Source: Lentisphaerota bacterium
GTDB taxonomy: Bacteria > Verrucomicrobiota > Lentisphaeria > Victivallales > Victivallaceae
Assembly: GCA_015061695.1 (NCBI GenBank)
Contig: SUWA01000007.1
Span: forward strand, 1 to 52,087
Direction: 5' to 3'
Length of the DNA: 52,087 nucleotides
This document shows, one piece after another, positions 51,965-52,087 of this stretch. The position numbers and the translations under genes were made by a program. The notes beneath the pieces were generated by a model. It was not told the origin of the DNA. It did no database searches and was given only the letters and a program-made list of their open reading frames with translations. The first letter of the stretch is position 1, and each line of letters opens with the position of its first letter.

Positions 51965-52087
51965 GTAGTAATTAAGCTCAAATATGTAACATATCCGGTT
52001 ATTCTGCGTTATATTTTTGCATTTTCTTATGAATTTGCTTTGAGGGGCAGCTGTTGGCATCATTATAAATGCGCTTCAAGACTTGTA
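51965..52087. other. AT-rich right edge without recognisable gene
   Basis: No open frame with a ribosome site or recognisable product. It may be the flank of a gene to the right of the window. Confidence 0.4.

Overview
The window looks like a chromosome segment of a Lentisphaerota bacterium (Victivallis or Oligosphaera type), probably anaerobic. The main clue is three secreted proteins that begin with the prepilin-type segment [16 protein letters not shown] and carry H-X9-DG-like ends. Each sits beside glycoside hydrolases and a sugar-type regulator, a combination I know from Lentisphaerota and Planctomycetota. Pyruvate formate-lyase with its activase supports fermentative growth. The taxonomic call is inference; no rRNA or marker gene is present. 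I saw no tRNA, rRNA, CRISPR array, transposase or phage structural module.

Layout. (1) 1-215: non-coding edge with strong inverted repeats and an IS-end-like motif. (2) 216-4540: cassette A, with a minus-strand operon (secreted carbohydrate-binding-like protein, pseudopilin, secreted glycosidase-like protein) divergent from a GntR/LacI-type regulator. (3) 4550-8151: housekeeping genes aat and recX (minus), then a Ser/Thr protein kinase overlapping DNA polymerase IV by ATGA. (4) 8241-11204: pflB-pflA. (5) 11274-16932: a GH2 glycosidase with a +1 frameshift in a C6 tract, a divergent AraC regulator, then esterase, ABM-fold protein, APH-type kinase and HAD hydrolase. (6) 16937-27253: SemiSWEET-size membrane protein, AraC regulator and cassette B, a six-gene plus-strand operon (GH127, pseudopilin, two paralogous secreted proteins flanking a large secreted glycosidase-like protein, GH130). 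(7) 27361-33319: cassette C on the minus strand (regulator, pseudopilin, 1396-residue GH42-like enzyme). (8) 33486-46148: a surface-protein island. (9) 46271-51832: large cytoplasmic glycosidase, GNAT acetyltransferase, solitary DNA methyltransferase and PocR-AraC regulator. The right edge holds a perfect hairpin related to the motif at the left edge.

The most interesting system is the gene pair at 33623-42599. The first gene encodes a TibC/Aah-type protein O-heptosyltransferase with its four-cysteine iron-finger region. The second encodes a 2536-residue protein containing the strand-loop-strand repeats such enzymes glycosylate. The target is not a classical autotransporter: it starts with a C10 (streptopain-like) cysteine peptidase domain, carries a thioredoxin-like insert between two solenoid arrays, ends in six CARDB-like repeats, and has neither a visible signal peptide nor a beta-barrel. 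Downstream and convergent are a collagen-like/phage-tail-fibre-like protein, its translationally coupled lectin-like partner and a hyaluronan-synthase-like GT2, which suggests a locus for building the cell surface.

The recurring logic elsewhere is regulator plus pseudopilin plus glycosidases, repeated with unrelated enzymes. Seven promoters share the form TTGNNN, 16-17 bp, TATATT, so the basal promoter consensus can be read from the window. Operator-like repeats occur at both GntR-type regulators.
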